Source: Lepisosteus oculatus (lineage: Eukaryota > Chordata > Actinopteri > Semionotiformes > Lepisosteidae). From it: a stretch of DNA of 64,000 bases. The notes below the pieces were generated by a model. It was not told where the DNA came from. It worked only from the letters and a program-made list of their open reading frames with translations, and ran no database searches. The number at the start of each line of letters is the position of its first letter. The stretch's first letter is position 1. The position numbers and the translations under genes were made by a program. Positions 13,362 through 24,900 of this stretch are shown piece by piece. The stretch spans positions 17,049,275 through 17,113,274 of the forward strand of contig NC_090716.1 in assembly GCF_040954835.1 (NCBI RefSeq). The letters are read 5' to 3'.

Positions 13362-14043
13362 TACTTTAAGAAAATGTCTAGTAAACAAAGACAGTTTGCC
13401 AAGATGTGTCTACGGTTTCCTAAATCTAGGCCTAGCTGTGATGACTAATGTGCTAATCTGCAGAACCCTTTCTGCCTTGTTCTATTTTTAAATGGCTTCA
13501 TTTTTACTGTAACCACAGATCTACTTGTAATTCAGTGGTAGCTGATATGATATTGTCTTTTGTGTCACAGACTCCTAAGGCCCCTTGCAATAAAATAAAA
13601 TAGGCAGGAACTGGGTAATTGAAGCGAAAAAACAACAATAAAACCCTGCAGACTCTAACCTGAATTGAAAGACATGGTAGAATGAGCTCAGACCTTCAGT
13701 GTGGTCGCTCTACCATTTTCTCAACAAAGAATTACTGAAGATGCATCAGGGCAGCCTTGACACCCTGATGGCACAAAGGTGCTCAGAACTGCATGAAACC
13801 TGTAAGCACAGACACAGCAGAATGTAACATAGCTTGGACTGGCCTTGTGCATAATATAGTACCACAACCGAGGGAGCTGGGGAAGCCTGACAATCCTGCT
13901 GTGTTTGGTGATGTGCATTTTAATACTTGGGTGCTCTGGCACTATGCCTTTTATGTACTTTAATTCAAAGAATTAAATTTTATTCCCTGTTGCCTTCTGT
14001 TGCTGGAAACTTAAATACACAGACAATAGCTCCTGAGTGCCTC

Positions 14044-14226
14044 CACCATCCATCCATCTTCTAATCACTTCTTCCCATTCAGGGTCGCAGGGGATCTGGA
14101 GCCTATCCCAGCAATCAGTGGGCACAGGACAGGACCTACCAGCATGTCTTTGGACTGTGGGAGGAAACTGAAGCACCCAGAGGACACCCATGGGACCATG
14201 GGGTGAACTTACAGACTCCATGTGGG
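14044..14226 (-). mobile_element. tRNA-derived SINE, internally deleted, minus strand
   Basis: In plus-strand order: CCATCCATCCATCTTC tail, CCATTCAGGGTCGCAGG, GCCTATCCCAGCAATC, CATGTCTTTGGACTGTGGG and GAGGAAACTGAAGC. The middle (CTGGTGTCCTGTCC region) is missing. It abuts a plus-strand copy of the same family at 14229. Confidence 0.7.
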
Positions 14227-14228
14227 AA

Positions 14229-14880
14229 GAGCCTTTCTGCGCTGGGACCCTGGGTTCACATCTGGACCTGGGATGCTGTCTGGGTGGAGTTTGTATGTTC
14301 CCCCCAAGATCACTTGTGTTTCCTCTAGATGCTCCAGTTTCATCCCACGGTCCAAATGTAAGGGAGTAGAGATCCAGTCTTCCACTGAATTACTGTACGA
14401 ACTGAGCTGTAACAGGTTTGTCGTGAAGGGGAGAGTCCCTGGCAGGGCGGGAAAGGAACCACTATAGATTTCCTGGTAGAGTTGGGAAGAAAATATCATT
14501 GTATTAGTGAATGTGCTATATAAGTGACTGGTGTCCTGTCCAGGGTGTGTGAGTGTGTGTGTCTGTGTGCCCTGTGATGAACTGGTGCCCTGTCCAGGGT
14601 GTGTGAGTGTGTGTGTCTGTGTGTGCCCTGTAATGGACTGGTGTCCTGTCCAGGGTGTGTGAGTGTGTGTCTGTGTGTGTCCTGTGATGAACTGGTGTCC
14701 TGTCCAGGGTGTGTGAGTGTGTGTCTGTGTGTGTCCTGTGATGAACTGGTGTCCTGTCCAGGGTGTGTGAGTGTGTGTGTCTGTGTGTGCCCTGCGATGG
14801 ACCAAAATCCTATCTGGGGTGTCTCCTGCCTTGTGCCCATTGCTTTCTTGCTTTCAGCTTCCCCACAACTCGGAATTAAA
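14229..14880 (+). mobile_element. tRNA-derived SINE expanded by an internal minisatellite
   Basis: The head (GCGCTGGGACCCTGGGTTCA, GTGGAGTTTGTATGTTC, CTCCAGTTTCATCCCACGG) is followed by about 160 bases of unassigned sequence. Then comes a five-fold repeat of the SINE's own ACTGGTGTCCTGTCCAGGGT segment, and the usual 3' end (GGTGTCTCCTGCCTTGTGCCC). Confidence 0.65.
14527..14800 (+). repeat. minisatellite, five units of 54-56 bp
   Basis: Unit starts ACTGGTG(T/C)CCTGTCC at 14527, 14581, 14637, 14691 and 14745, with a degenerate sixth start at 14801. Each unit holds CAGGGTGTGTGAGTGTGTGT and CTGTGTG runs. Because three of the five units are exactly 54 bases, long open frames appear on both strands by repetition. 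They are not genes. Confidence 0.85.
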
Positions 14881-15719
14881 TGCTAATATATGGAAGAAAA
14901 CAAAAATTCTGTTAAAACCAGAGAACTTCTGGCTATGTCCTCTGTAACAAAATCAATTGTTTTATGAACAAATGTTGCCTCAAGGTGCAGACCCTGTAGG
15001 TTTCTCAGTGGGGCAGCGACACTGGTCAAGCTCGAGCCCGAGTCATACCACTAGTCAGCTGTAACCAAGATGTACTGTGAGGCAACGGCACCCCCTGCGG
15101 TAGAGCTGGGTTCAGTCAGCTGGGGTCTCTTGGCTCCCTGCAGTGTCCTCTGAGCCTGTAGGTCTGCTGTAAGGGAATTGAAGTTGGGACAGTCAGAGAC
15201 AGGCTTTTGCATCTCTGAGCTCAGGCCTGAAAATGCACAGCTGTCAGTTCCAAATTGTGGACATAAGAAAAACCACTGGAAAAGAAATGATTAAATAAAA
15301 AATGAATATGGACACTATAGCCACTAGGAGACAAAGTAAGACAGCTTGACTTACTTCACCTGTGATCACTGGATTTGCCTGATCCTACTTTCTGGGTCTT
15401 TAAGGAGCTCAAAGAAAGAGCCTGGGGCAGAAAATAGCTGGGTCTGTGCCACAACACAAATGCACAAATTACCTGTGCTGCGTGGCTTATTTATCTTATT
15501 TAATAATTTAAAAAACAGACCAAATAGGGACCAAATGGGGACTTGTAGAGCATGCAGGCAGGGTCTGACCCAGTGAGCTCCAGCAAGCAGGACAGCCGGG
15601 ACAGCATCTGAAGACAGGCAGGTCAGATGGCCCTGTTGCCCCGAGGCATGCAGACAGAGCATAAATCATTTTTGGTAGAGCGAGTAACAGATCTAGTTGT
15701 GAGCCCCCCTGTTCGATAA

Positions 15720-16060
15720 CTAACACACCTCTTGTCAAGGCACAGTGAGGGGGGAGGGGGCCGTGTTATTTCTCTCTGTAACGGGCAGAAATCGATGACG
15801 GGGAGTCCCGAGGCTGACAGCGGGAGGGGCTACTCCGACAGGGGCTCAGCGAGCCGGGGAAAGGCCACATGGTTGAAGAAGAGCCAGTCAAGTCACCGGG
15901 AGCAGGAGAGGAAAACAAATTGCTCTGTTTGTCCCTGAGCTGCCTGGATTGAGACCTAAACGCAGCCAGGGGGAGGGGGAGACGGGTGGCAGGAGGGGCT
16001 CCATCTCTGGTGATGGGAAGGAGTGGCCAGTGGACCGGATGCCCTGCACTCATCAGGGGC
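15720..16060. other. GC-rich segment without recognisable gene
   Basis: G-rich tracts (GTGAGGGGGGAGGGGGCC, CCAGGGGGAGGGGGAGACGG) and several CpGs stand out from the AT-rich surroundings. A 99-codon minus-strand frame spans it, but it is Ser/Pro/Arg-rich low-complexity and matches nothing I know. It could be a regulatory element. Confidence 0.35.
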
Positions 16061-17143
16061 AGCACGGCTCATAGTTCACATACGATTTGCATGACAGTTC
16101 ACCCAGGTCACACACCATCCACACAGTGATCATTTGTTCCTGTGCCCATGTGCTGGACCAACTCATACTGCACAGCCCTGCAGTGTCTCTTGCATGCTGA
16201 CATGATTAGAAAATCTTGCTAGAATCTGCAGTAAAGGACATATATAAGAGCTCTTTGATGCTGATTTTAATAACATTTACTGCCTTAAATCATGCTGATA
16301 TCACAGTCTGGTGTATGCAACCAGAATGAAAGCATAATGAAACCATAGTATGATATGTGTAGAATATTTTAAGGAATATCTTGAGAAAGACCTAGACTAC
16401 AGTGTCAGTTTAACACGGTGATGTTTAATAAGGGGTTTGCTGGTTGGAAGATGGCTGGGTTCTCCAGACAGGATCACACCGGCCAACGTTATGGATGTCA
16501 GTTGCTGGTATTACCCACATTAACAGCTAAATCATTTGGATTACAATTACCAATACATACTGGAAATATAAAAAAAGAACACTCTGAAATCCAATGGTGT
16601 ACCTTGTTGAGCCTTTCATCAGTAAAAACTAAGGAACACAAACTGGATTTTAGGATAAATTCATTTTTTTCCTTTGTTCCTTGGAAACTTAGTTCTAACT
16701 TCAAATCTTAACTCCTCGAGGCAGACAAGCTGCACTGAGGAAGGTAGCAGTTTTGTTTACTGCTTCTGCAGTACTTGTGCAACAGCAGCACAATGTTTAA
16801 CCATCTTCCTCCACGAGGCCTAGCACAGCCACTACTTTGATTATACTGCTCTCTGGTGGCATGATTGTGTATCACAAGCATAACAACACCAGTTATTCCC
16901 TGTCTGGGAGAATAACGCATTTATTTCTCATTTTACAATTTCTGTATTTTAATGGACCCAAAAAGCAGCCTTTCAAGAATGAAAAATTAAATAACATGAA
17001 GTGCACAGACTTGGTTGCTTTGATAATAAGTAGGCTTATTCCCATCTTTTATAATCAGGAGAACTGAAAAAAAATCTATTTAAATATATTTTTTATTTAA
17101 TCTCTTCTGTACAAATAACATTCAAAAATAAATATGGAAGGAA

Positions 17144-17350
17144 ACAGGGTGGTATCGTGGTTAGTGTTTCTGGCTTACAGTTCACTGGGCCTGGGGAACA
17201 TTCTGGGGGGAGTTTATATGGTGTCTCAGCTGCTGTATGGGTTTTCTATGGGCGCTTTGCTGGATGTGTTAATTGGTGTGTTTAAATTGTCCCTGGTGCA
17301 ATCGTAGTACTCTGCAGGGTATAGTCCCACATGGCACGCTGTGTTCCAGG
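17144..17350 (+). mobile_element. degenerate tRNA-derived SINE
   Basis: AGGGTGGTATCGTGGTTAGT, GGGCCTGGGGAACATTCTGG, GGGAGTTTATATGG and GTTAATTGGTGTG, with CCCTGGTGCAATCG, follow the family order with many changes. Older than the other copies. Confidence 0.5.
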
Positions 17351-19920
17351 ATAGCCCTGGGTTGTCATGGCGTTCTCTGAAGCAAACATGCACTTCTATC
17401 CATACAGCAGCTTTTATCATTTTGCAGTTATATCTTGTGTACTCTGCTATCCTGCACTGTGTTATCAACAAAGCATCAAAGGAATCAACTGGGTTGCTTT
17501 AAGAAATATTGATATTTATTGATGAGCTCTTTCAGGTCTGTGGTGTCATTTTTAAAAATGTGCCATAGTATTCCAGGTGGAATCCAGTCTTTTCCACAGA
17601 TCTGGATATGCTGCTGTTAATAGTAGGATATTCAATCATCCAATTTTGTGGCATTCTCGCAAGTACACATCCTGGCACTTCATGGGTTAAGTCTAAAGCC
17701 ATGAAGGCTGTAAAATTAAACACTTTTTACATTACAGTCACCCGTCTCACTCACTCCACTTTTCAGATTTAGTCTAAAGGAAAAGTGGGTGGGCATAAAA
17801 TTGAGTCATTTCTCCAAAAATGATTTTCACATGATTCATAAAAGGTTTTTCTGTGTTTGGGGGACAATTGCTGAACAAAATGTGTAGTGGCGTAGGTACT
17901 GGGATTTTCCTGTTGGGTACACAGATCCTGCAGTGATGCTATACACATGTATATTGTATAGAGACAAGCACTCGAGCAGCATGCTCACGGGAATTAGAGT
18001 TAATCAGTGTGACCAGTTGTAGGAGTACTGTCCCCTCTGGGTTTTGCTCCAAGTTGCTAATCACAGATTAATTGATTTCAGTCAGTCTGGGGCAGATTTT
18101 TTAATTTACTTTGAGCTTTTGAGTTTTTAATCGGTATCAACTTTGTACCGATTGCAGAGTTTCGGAACTGCCCTCAATCAAGCGCGTTGCCTGAAACTAA
18201 CCAACTAGACCTCTACAGAAAGGGAAAAAAGCTCATTGTGGGTGTTTGAAAAACTACCATTCCCGTCTGTGTCTTTTCATCTTAAACAGATCACTTATTC
18301 AGAGTTTAGTCAGAAACAAAGGTAGGCAAGTTGAAGAGAGGCTGCCTACATTTCTGTATGCCGACATTGCTGGAAATAGTACCTTTTTAAGGACTGAGCG
18401 CAGAAACAAGTTAAGCAAAAGCCTAAACAAGCAAGAGCCTGATAAAAGTCTTGATGAAAGTAAAGGAGATTTGTAACTCATCTGGAGCGAAATCCAGCAG
18501 ATATAGCAGTCTCCCCAGCCAGGGAATGGGACACACTGCTGTAGAGCAACAGTTTAAACTGAAGGGACAGCCAGGCTACACATTCAACATGCAGACAAGC
18601 TGGCAATTAACTTACATTTGTTTGTACTTGCTTGCTGTGCACCTCTCTGGTCCTGTACTGAAGATGGTAAAATCAAATAGCCAGCATGCTGTGACAAACC
18701 TCAAAACTTAGTAAACTGCCTTTTTTGTACCTATTTAAAACTTATGTGATTTGGGGTTTAAAATGGTGTCAGATTTAGTATTATAAAAAATATACTGACA
18801 CCTAGTTACCATTTAAAAACTATGAAAATTTGAATCAAGATACTTGATCTTTGCTACTTCTCTCTTGACTAATAGGGAAATAGGGAGTGTCCAGTTTAAT
18901 CACATGTTAAAGTGAAACATGGGCCTGAGATCCAGAATGGGACAGGAAATGTTGAAATATGGTTGCAGCTGGATGTACAAGACTGCTGCTCCCTCCTTCG
19001 CTATATTGCTTAACTCTCTTGGCGCTGGGAAGTAGGCAGGGCTCTGAATTTCACAGATTGCTCCAGGACTGGAGCATGACAGTACTGTATAGCTCTGTAC
19101 AAAAGGACAGTTTCCTGATGTTTCCCGTTCTGAAACATTTGTGACAAATAAATGCTGTGTCAAAAATAGCAAGCCATTCAGGTGCAGTTCACTTTGTTGC
19201 TCATACAAAAGTGTGTCGGGGTGTAGCGCAGGCAGACAGGCTTAACGGTGACGAGTATGGTAGTAACACTAATTCAACATATACGCTTCATTAAAGCCAA
19301 ACTAAAGTGGAGTAAAACAACACTTACTCTCCTGTTGAATTTGACACATCCACCAATACCTCCTGATGTACAGAGCTCAAAATAAATGGTTTGTGTGATC
19401 TGACAGCGTGTCTCCTGTGCAACCTGGAGCAAGGATCTCGGTACATCACATCTTTTTTGTTTTAGGTAAAGACATTCATCTGCAAAAAGCAGAAAGCTTG
19501 TAGCCTAAAGCTTCAATTTAGTTTCCTCAACTAGTTTCATCTATGGTTTCACCACCCAGTGGTGTCCGATGTTGAACTCCCCAGCAGAGGTGTGTCAGGA
19601 TGTGCTCATCTAGTGCCAGACCTGCCTCCTTTCCTGTTGCGTTGGCGTAAGGATGCTCCAGACTCACAGTGGAATCCCAGTGTCCTTGCTGCAGCCTTGG
19701 ACAATGGAGAAACTCTGGTGTTGTGGTGGAGTAGTCCCATGTTCCTTATCTCTTGCGTTATCACAGCTTAAAGGGGCTTTTCCTGCAGCGGGTCTCATTC
19801 AGTGACTCCCGCCAGGCTGGCAGTCTGGATAATGCTGTCCCTGTAAATACTAAAACATACAGGGGTCAACTGCAAAGGAGAGACAGACCTTACTTTTTGT
19901 TTTGCCTCCCTATGACAAAG

Positions 19921-20045
19921 GTGTTCACACCTGAAGAAGGCTCCACGGCCGAAACGTTGCGTTTTCTTTCTTCTTTTTTTCAGCATGGAATAAACCTATT
20001 ACTTGTTCCTTTGCAGCCTACGCACGCTGACGCAGCTACCCACCT
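19921..20045 (-). mobile_element. hairpin retroposon family, one long arm
   Basis: Plus-strand order CACACCTGAAGAAGGCTCC, GGCCGAAACGTTGCG, CAGCATGGAATAAACC, TACTTGTTCCTTTGCAGCC, ACGCTGACGCAGCTACCCACC. The last part is the inverse complement of the 5' end seen in the 13.1- and 21.4-kb copies. This copy therefore shows that both ends of the family can be near-perfect inverses. Confidence 0.65.
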
Positions 20046-21428
20046 GGTTTAGATATATAAACAAACAAGAAATAGGCATTTTTCTGATGAATGTTTTTCC
20101 TATGCAATTTCTCTAAATGTGGGATTTAGTAAAACAAACAGCTCAATTTAATCAAAAGACTTTGTTGCACTGAGCAATGCACAGATTCTAAGAGTCTGAA
20201 TTGAGGTTTTCCATGTGTGGCATGAGATGGTCAGGCACTGTGCACACTGAGCCCAGCCCAGTGCTCCACACAAGCTGCCATTGCCTGGCACACCTACAGC
20301 TGCAGGCATGCATATTTGCTTATCAGAGTTGTGCAATCTCAGTCACACTGTCTCTTCCCAACCCAGAAAATAAACCCAGATCATAAAACTGCACTTAAAT
20401 ACACACCACCTATAAACTGCTCCTTAACTGATAAATTGTCTTTGTGTTTTTTTTATTAGTTGAACAAATTGTATGCATGAAAAAGAAACACCTAACTCAT
20501 GGCAGAGTGAGAGAGCAGGGATATAGAACCTAAAGCTGTGGGTTCAAGCTTTTTCACCCTAGAGCCAGAGCTGAGAAGCTATGCAAGGCTGGACCTGGTC
20601 AGGAACACTGTGGGGGGTTTAAAAAAACACCAGGTTGCATTGGTGGACCAGCAGGAGGCAGTCTTACCCCCAGACCACAATTTGCAGACAAAAAAATCCA
20701 GTATGTTGTCTGGGGGACATGTCACTCTAGGAAATTAAAATAAATCATTGACTTTGTTTTCCACAATCTAAAAATGTAATCAAACATAAACAAAAGTGAT
20801 TTGAATGAAGGCTGTTGCGGTCATGTGTGGTAAGGCAAGATGCAGAGAGAACAGGCTTCTCAGGATCATCCAGAAGGTGTTAAGGCACAGGTACAAACAG
20901 ACACTTCGCCCATATTAATAGACAGTAGATGACAGAGTCATTCAAGTATCCTATAGTTCCATGGTGTTGTCATTATTCAGACTACTTACCTGTGTTTATT
21001 ACCTAACAAGGCATTAACCAGTAACAACCACTATATATAAGTCACTGGCTGCACATTGTATTAAAACTTTTTTTATTATGCATCTGTACACCGCCTTTCT
21101 GCATGGGTAACACCCCAACTTCATCTGACTACCAGCTCGCATAACCCACTTACAGCCTCTAATGCCAACACTGCACAATACTGGTGCTTTAACTTAATAT
21201 GCATCTGTCAAAACATTTTTGCAGCACACTTGTGTATTGCATTTGCCACTTTTGGTTTAACTTCCTTCATTAAGTTGTCTGTTAAACTCAGACCTGGGCT
21301 TATGCCAGCATTGTGGTTTCTACTAAAGGCATACTTTTTTTTCTAGTAGGTGTATGGGACAAATGTTTTTTTTTTTCAAGTAAGGAGAAACTTGAACAAA
21401 ATTAAATTACATCTACATTTTAAACAGT

Positions 21429-21617
21429 TCAGGTGGGGAGCTGTGTCAGCATGCGCAGGCTGCAAAGGAACAAGTAAAGGCTTATTGCTGCTGAAAAGAG
21501 AAGACAAGAAACGTTTCGGCTGTGAGGCTTCTTCGTGTGTCAAGACGTTTCCACAGCCGAAACGTTTTGTTTCTTTTCTTCTCTTTTCAGCATGGAATAA
21601 GCTTTTGCTTGTTCCTT
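21429..21617 (+). mobile_element. hairpin retroposon with 15-bp target-site duplication, upstream of ldha
   Basis: Flanked by identical TACATTTTAAACAGT at 21414-21428 and 21618-21632. The 5' end is TCAGGTGGGGAGCTGTGTCA. The left arm (GAAAAGAGAAGACAAGAAAC then GTTTCGGCTGTGAGG) and the right arm (CACAGCCGAAACGTTTTGTT then CTTCTCTTTTCAGC) are inverse complements, so the transcript would fold into a long hairpin. It ends about 290 bases before the TATA box of ldha. Confidence 0.78.
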
Positions 21618-21796
21618 TACATTTTAAACAGTCAGTTCTGTCCAGCCACCTGTTAATGCGTTGCTTTGGGAAACTCCATCGGCGGATGCAGCTGAAGCCT
21701 TGACGCATGAGTCTGGTCTGAACTGGCTGGGATGCTGCACGACAGAGCTCAAGCTGAAGAGTGCAGGCCGGGGGAAGACCCACCCTTCAGGTTCCT

Positions 21797-21915
21797 GCGT
21801 GTGTCACTTCCCTGCTCTGCTCTCCGGACGTGACTATGAACACGGTACGAAATACACGCCCAGGACAATTCATATTTAAAGCAGGCGGCGTCAGTGGCCG
21901 CCGGGGCTATAAATA
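21797..21915 (+). promoter_or_regulatory. ldha: candidate ldha core promoter: TATA box and three HIF-type RCGTG cores
   Basis: TATAAATA lies at 21908-21915. Upstream are three RCGTG cores of the hypoxia-response type: GCGTG at 21797-21801, ACGTG at 21828-21832 within GGACGTGAC, and GCGTG on the minus strand at 21855-21859. A GC-rich block (GGCGGCGTCAGTGGCCGCC) sits just before the TATA box. Mammalian LDHA is a classic HIF-1 target with paired RCGTG sites, so this content fits. Function is inferred, since RCGTG is a short motif. Confidence 0.6.
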
Positions 21916-21937
21916 CCGGCGGCTCCGCCTCCCGCTG

Positions 21938-21999
21938 TCACTGCGGAGGAAGAGCCGAAGACATCTCTGTTCACTGCGCTGCGCTTGTGTTAATAAAAG
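21938..21999 (+). other. ldha: probable non-coding first exon of ldha (5' UTR)
   Basis: Vertebrate LDHA genes carry a short untranslated exon 1. Here a consensus donor (AAAAG then GTAAGC at 22000) follows a TATA box by about 90 bases, predicting an exon of about 60 nt. It would join the acceptor at 27044 across a 5.0-kb intron. The start position is an estimate of about 30 bases after the TATA box. No transcript was available, so the link to ldha is inferred from position, structure and promoter content. Confidence 0.6.
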
Positions 22000-24900
22000 G
22001 TAAGCTTGGGTTGCAGCCGAGAAGTCTCAGTCAGCATCTTCTGGACGGCCGGATCGGAACCCCGGGGAACTGGTGCCGCGCACGTCTTGCGCAGAGCGCT
22101 TTCTGTTCTCGCATTTGTTTTCCGAGTACCAAAAAAAGGCGAACACGGCCGCCTGCCTGTGATGTGCTGGGCTACGTGATGCTGCAAAGAGGAAATATGA
22201 GCGACCTACCACAGAATAACCGCGATGGCTGGCTGCTTTCAGATCACGCACTGCTGCTTTCTTTTTACATTTGATTTCTGCTTAGGACATAAAAGGACAC
22301 CTTAACATCTACGTGTGCTAACAGGATGAGGTTTTTAATATTTGGTCGCTTTTGGACTGAACATTGTTAGTGCAATATTAGAAATTACTATGTAGCACGA
22401 TATTAACACCCTGTATTTATCAGAGTTTGAAGTGGATGCTGCATTGTAATATGCGTATTCAGTAATGTAGCATTTGGTTTTAAAGACTAGTGTTCTTTGC
22501 CAGCATGATGTTTCGAAGACAAACGCGGTTTATGTACAGTCATGATAAAATACCTCCTCGACTGAGCTGATCACATTAACCACGATAAGACTTTCTGCCA
22601 TAACTACCCTAAAGTTGATTTTGAAAAATATTTGAAAGTATTCTGGTATTATAACATTTGCCTTCGGTTTATAAATTATGCAGTTGTATAGACTACATAA
22701 TCACGATCATATATACAGAAGTGATCAATATATACTTGTTATAATCACATTGTCACTAGAAAATACCAGTTTTCGCTTCATAGCCTTGAGATTGCTGGAT
22801 GCATCTATTTTACAGTAAAATAACGGATTCTGTGGGGCGGATTTGCTGCCAGATTAAGCCGGTACAGTGACGCCCTGCCCATTGACGTTTCGCGACAGGA
22901 AAGGTCACCTTTGATTGACTGGCCCAATTTTCTGGTCGCAGATGCTCCTGGTCGATTAACCAGATGTAATCGACTTCTTAATCGTTTATTAGAACAATCG
23001 CTATTCTACTGGGAGTTTCCGAATGTAGAGAAGTTCATTAATGCATCGGTTTTAGTTTTCACAACTAGGACACACCTAGGTTTATTACACTTGCATCTAC
23101 CTACTTTATCAAAGGCCCGTCTAAAACAAGCGAAGACCATTTCCTCTCCTGCTTCTAAAAAATGTGAGATCTTGTGACACTTTCAAAATGGACATCGCTG
23201 ATTACTTTCCTGAAATGTCCCTCGCATCAATGGTAAAGCTGTAATAACCCAGGAGTACACTGGGAAATGTAGGCTGGCTCCTTGCTTATCCCTGGACAGT
23301 GGGTTCTTTCATCACGACTTCCTAGAAATAATGAGATAAGGAAGTAAAATATGAGCTTATTTGGTTAATTGCATGGACGCTGTTCACGATTTAGGCATTG
23401 TTCACGAATTTGACGGGAGCTTTTTTTTCGGAAGCTATAAACGGGCACGTAAAAACGGATCGGGAATCATCCAAGCCTTTTTGAAGGTGAAGAGCAAACA
23501 TTTCGCATTACGGGGTGGGCTCTTGATTTTGGATGACTTCCAGCGTGGCGAACGTGTTACCACGTGTTGCTTTTCATCAGTTCCTATGGAAGCTGATTAT
23601 TCTTGTAAGCGTGACGCTTTCAGCATTTACCGTACTTCATCCCTACTCCCGACCCACTTCAGAAAGATTGTATTCCGTACTTGCGCAGAGAAACAAGGGA
23701 GGAATGACTCTGAAGCATGGTCATATTGCACGAAGGGGGGGATTTCAAACAGCTGTAGACGGGCTATGCCCCAAGCTGATAGAATAAAATAAATTGAATA
23801 ACCATCAAACGGGTTCATAGTATTTTGAACAGAAGGTTACCTTATTTCCCGTAAAACTTACATCAAGCAGAATAAGACTTTCGTGCGGGTTTAAAGATTG
23901 ATTCTTGCAGTCGAACGGGTTTACAGGGTTTTCCGTCATGTATTTTTCAAGTTCGAAGTGTTTCTGCTGTAACGATCCTTCGCTAGTATAACTCTCAACA
24001 AAACGCACGGGGGAATCTTTGCCGAGAAAATATTTGTTGTAGTTTTTCCCCTGGTGCTAATGCGAGGACAAGAAAATTCCAAGCATGACCTCTTTTCACT
24101 TCGAATAAATTCAACCAGTTCGCCATACGTGCTTTTAGGGCACTGGTGAAGAAAAGACGAACCCTTTTTGTAGCTGTATTGACACCAGGGAGACTAGGCA
24201 ACAAGAAACCGGAGTCTAATTGAGCCAGTTGATAGGATGAACTGGCAGACTAATAATTCCTCACACTTCTGTGTGTATAGACTGACCGTAAACGCCACTT
24301 CAAGAGCGGTCCTTGCGGAACGCTTGATACAATGCGAGAAATGTGAATTAGCCCTTTCTGTACAAGAGCAACTTGGGATCCTGTTATGATTAAATCTGTC
24401 TGGGCCTGAAAAAAGTTTTTATTTTTGCTCAAGAATCTTGGCAGGCGTTGAAGAGGGCGGTTGGAGCTACATGAATGGATTCACAGAATAAGCTGATTAT
24501 GTTCCAGCAGAAATCAGAATGAAGCTTTTAGGGGTAGTCTCAGAGAGCAGACAAGAAGAAGATATGCAAGAGTATACTATTAGCCATTCTTGCAAATGAT
24601 TGCAAAAAATTCAGTCCAAAAGCTCTGGTGTGATCCTTTCTATTAAAATAGCCTGACAAACTACTCTACTTAAACAGCCCAGGCAGAAAACCCCTAAAAG
24701 ATGGTGAAGAGTTGATGAGTTCCCTTGACACTATGCTTTAAAGCGGAATCGCTTCAGAAAGTTGGCATGTTCATTTTCAGTGCTGTATCAAAAGTGTAAA
24801 CAAAAGTGGTTTGGTTTGTTTTTACTTTCAAGTTACTGGTTACATTTAAAAATGCAGCTGCCATGCAGGATGAGTGTGTTCTCGTATTTAACGGGTGTGT

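Larger units (their letters stand above)
1..21400. other. gene-free, repeat-rich interval upstream of ldha
   Basis: No exon with recognisable protein similarity and plausible splice sites was found on either strand. It is moderately AT-rich and holds SINE copies, decayed LINE pieces, hairpin retroposons and one minisatellite, listed separately. Open frames of 60-200 codons here look like chance or repeat sequence. A non-coding RNA or distant enhancer cannot be excluded by eye. Confidence 0.6.

Noticed and set aside
14209-14840. Long open frames of 198, 114 and 95 codons on both strands
   Set aside because: They are produced by a tandem array with mostly 54-base units inside a SINE. The predicted proteins are His/Thr- or Cys/Val-rich repeats with no family match.
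15766-16065. 99-codon minus-strand frame
   Set aside because: Low-complexity Ser/Pro/Arg sequence in a GC-rich segment, no known family and no neighbouring exon.
21480-21783. Overlapping frames of 117 (+) and 135 (-) codons
   Set aside because: Both arise from the inverse-complementary arms of the hairpin retroposon and run into the ldha upstream region.
23361-23792. 143-codon open frame in ldha intron 1
   Set aside because: No recognisable domain, no good splice context, and it lies in a CpG-rich non-coding tract where stops are rarer by composition.
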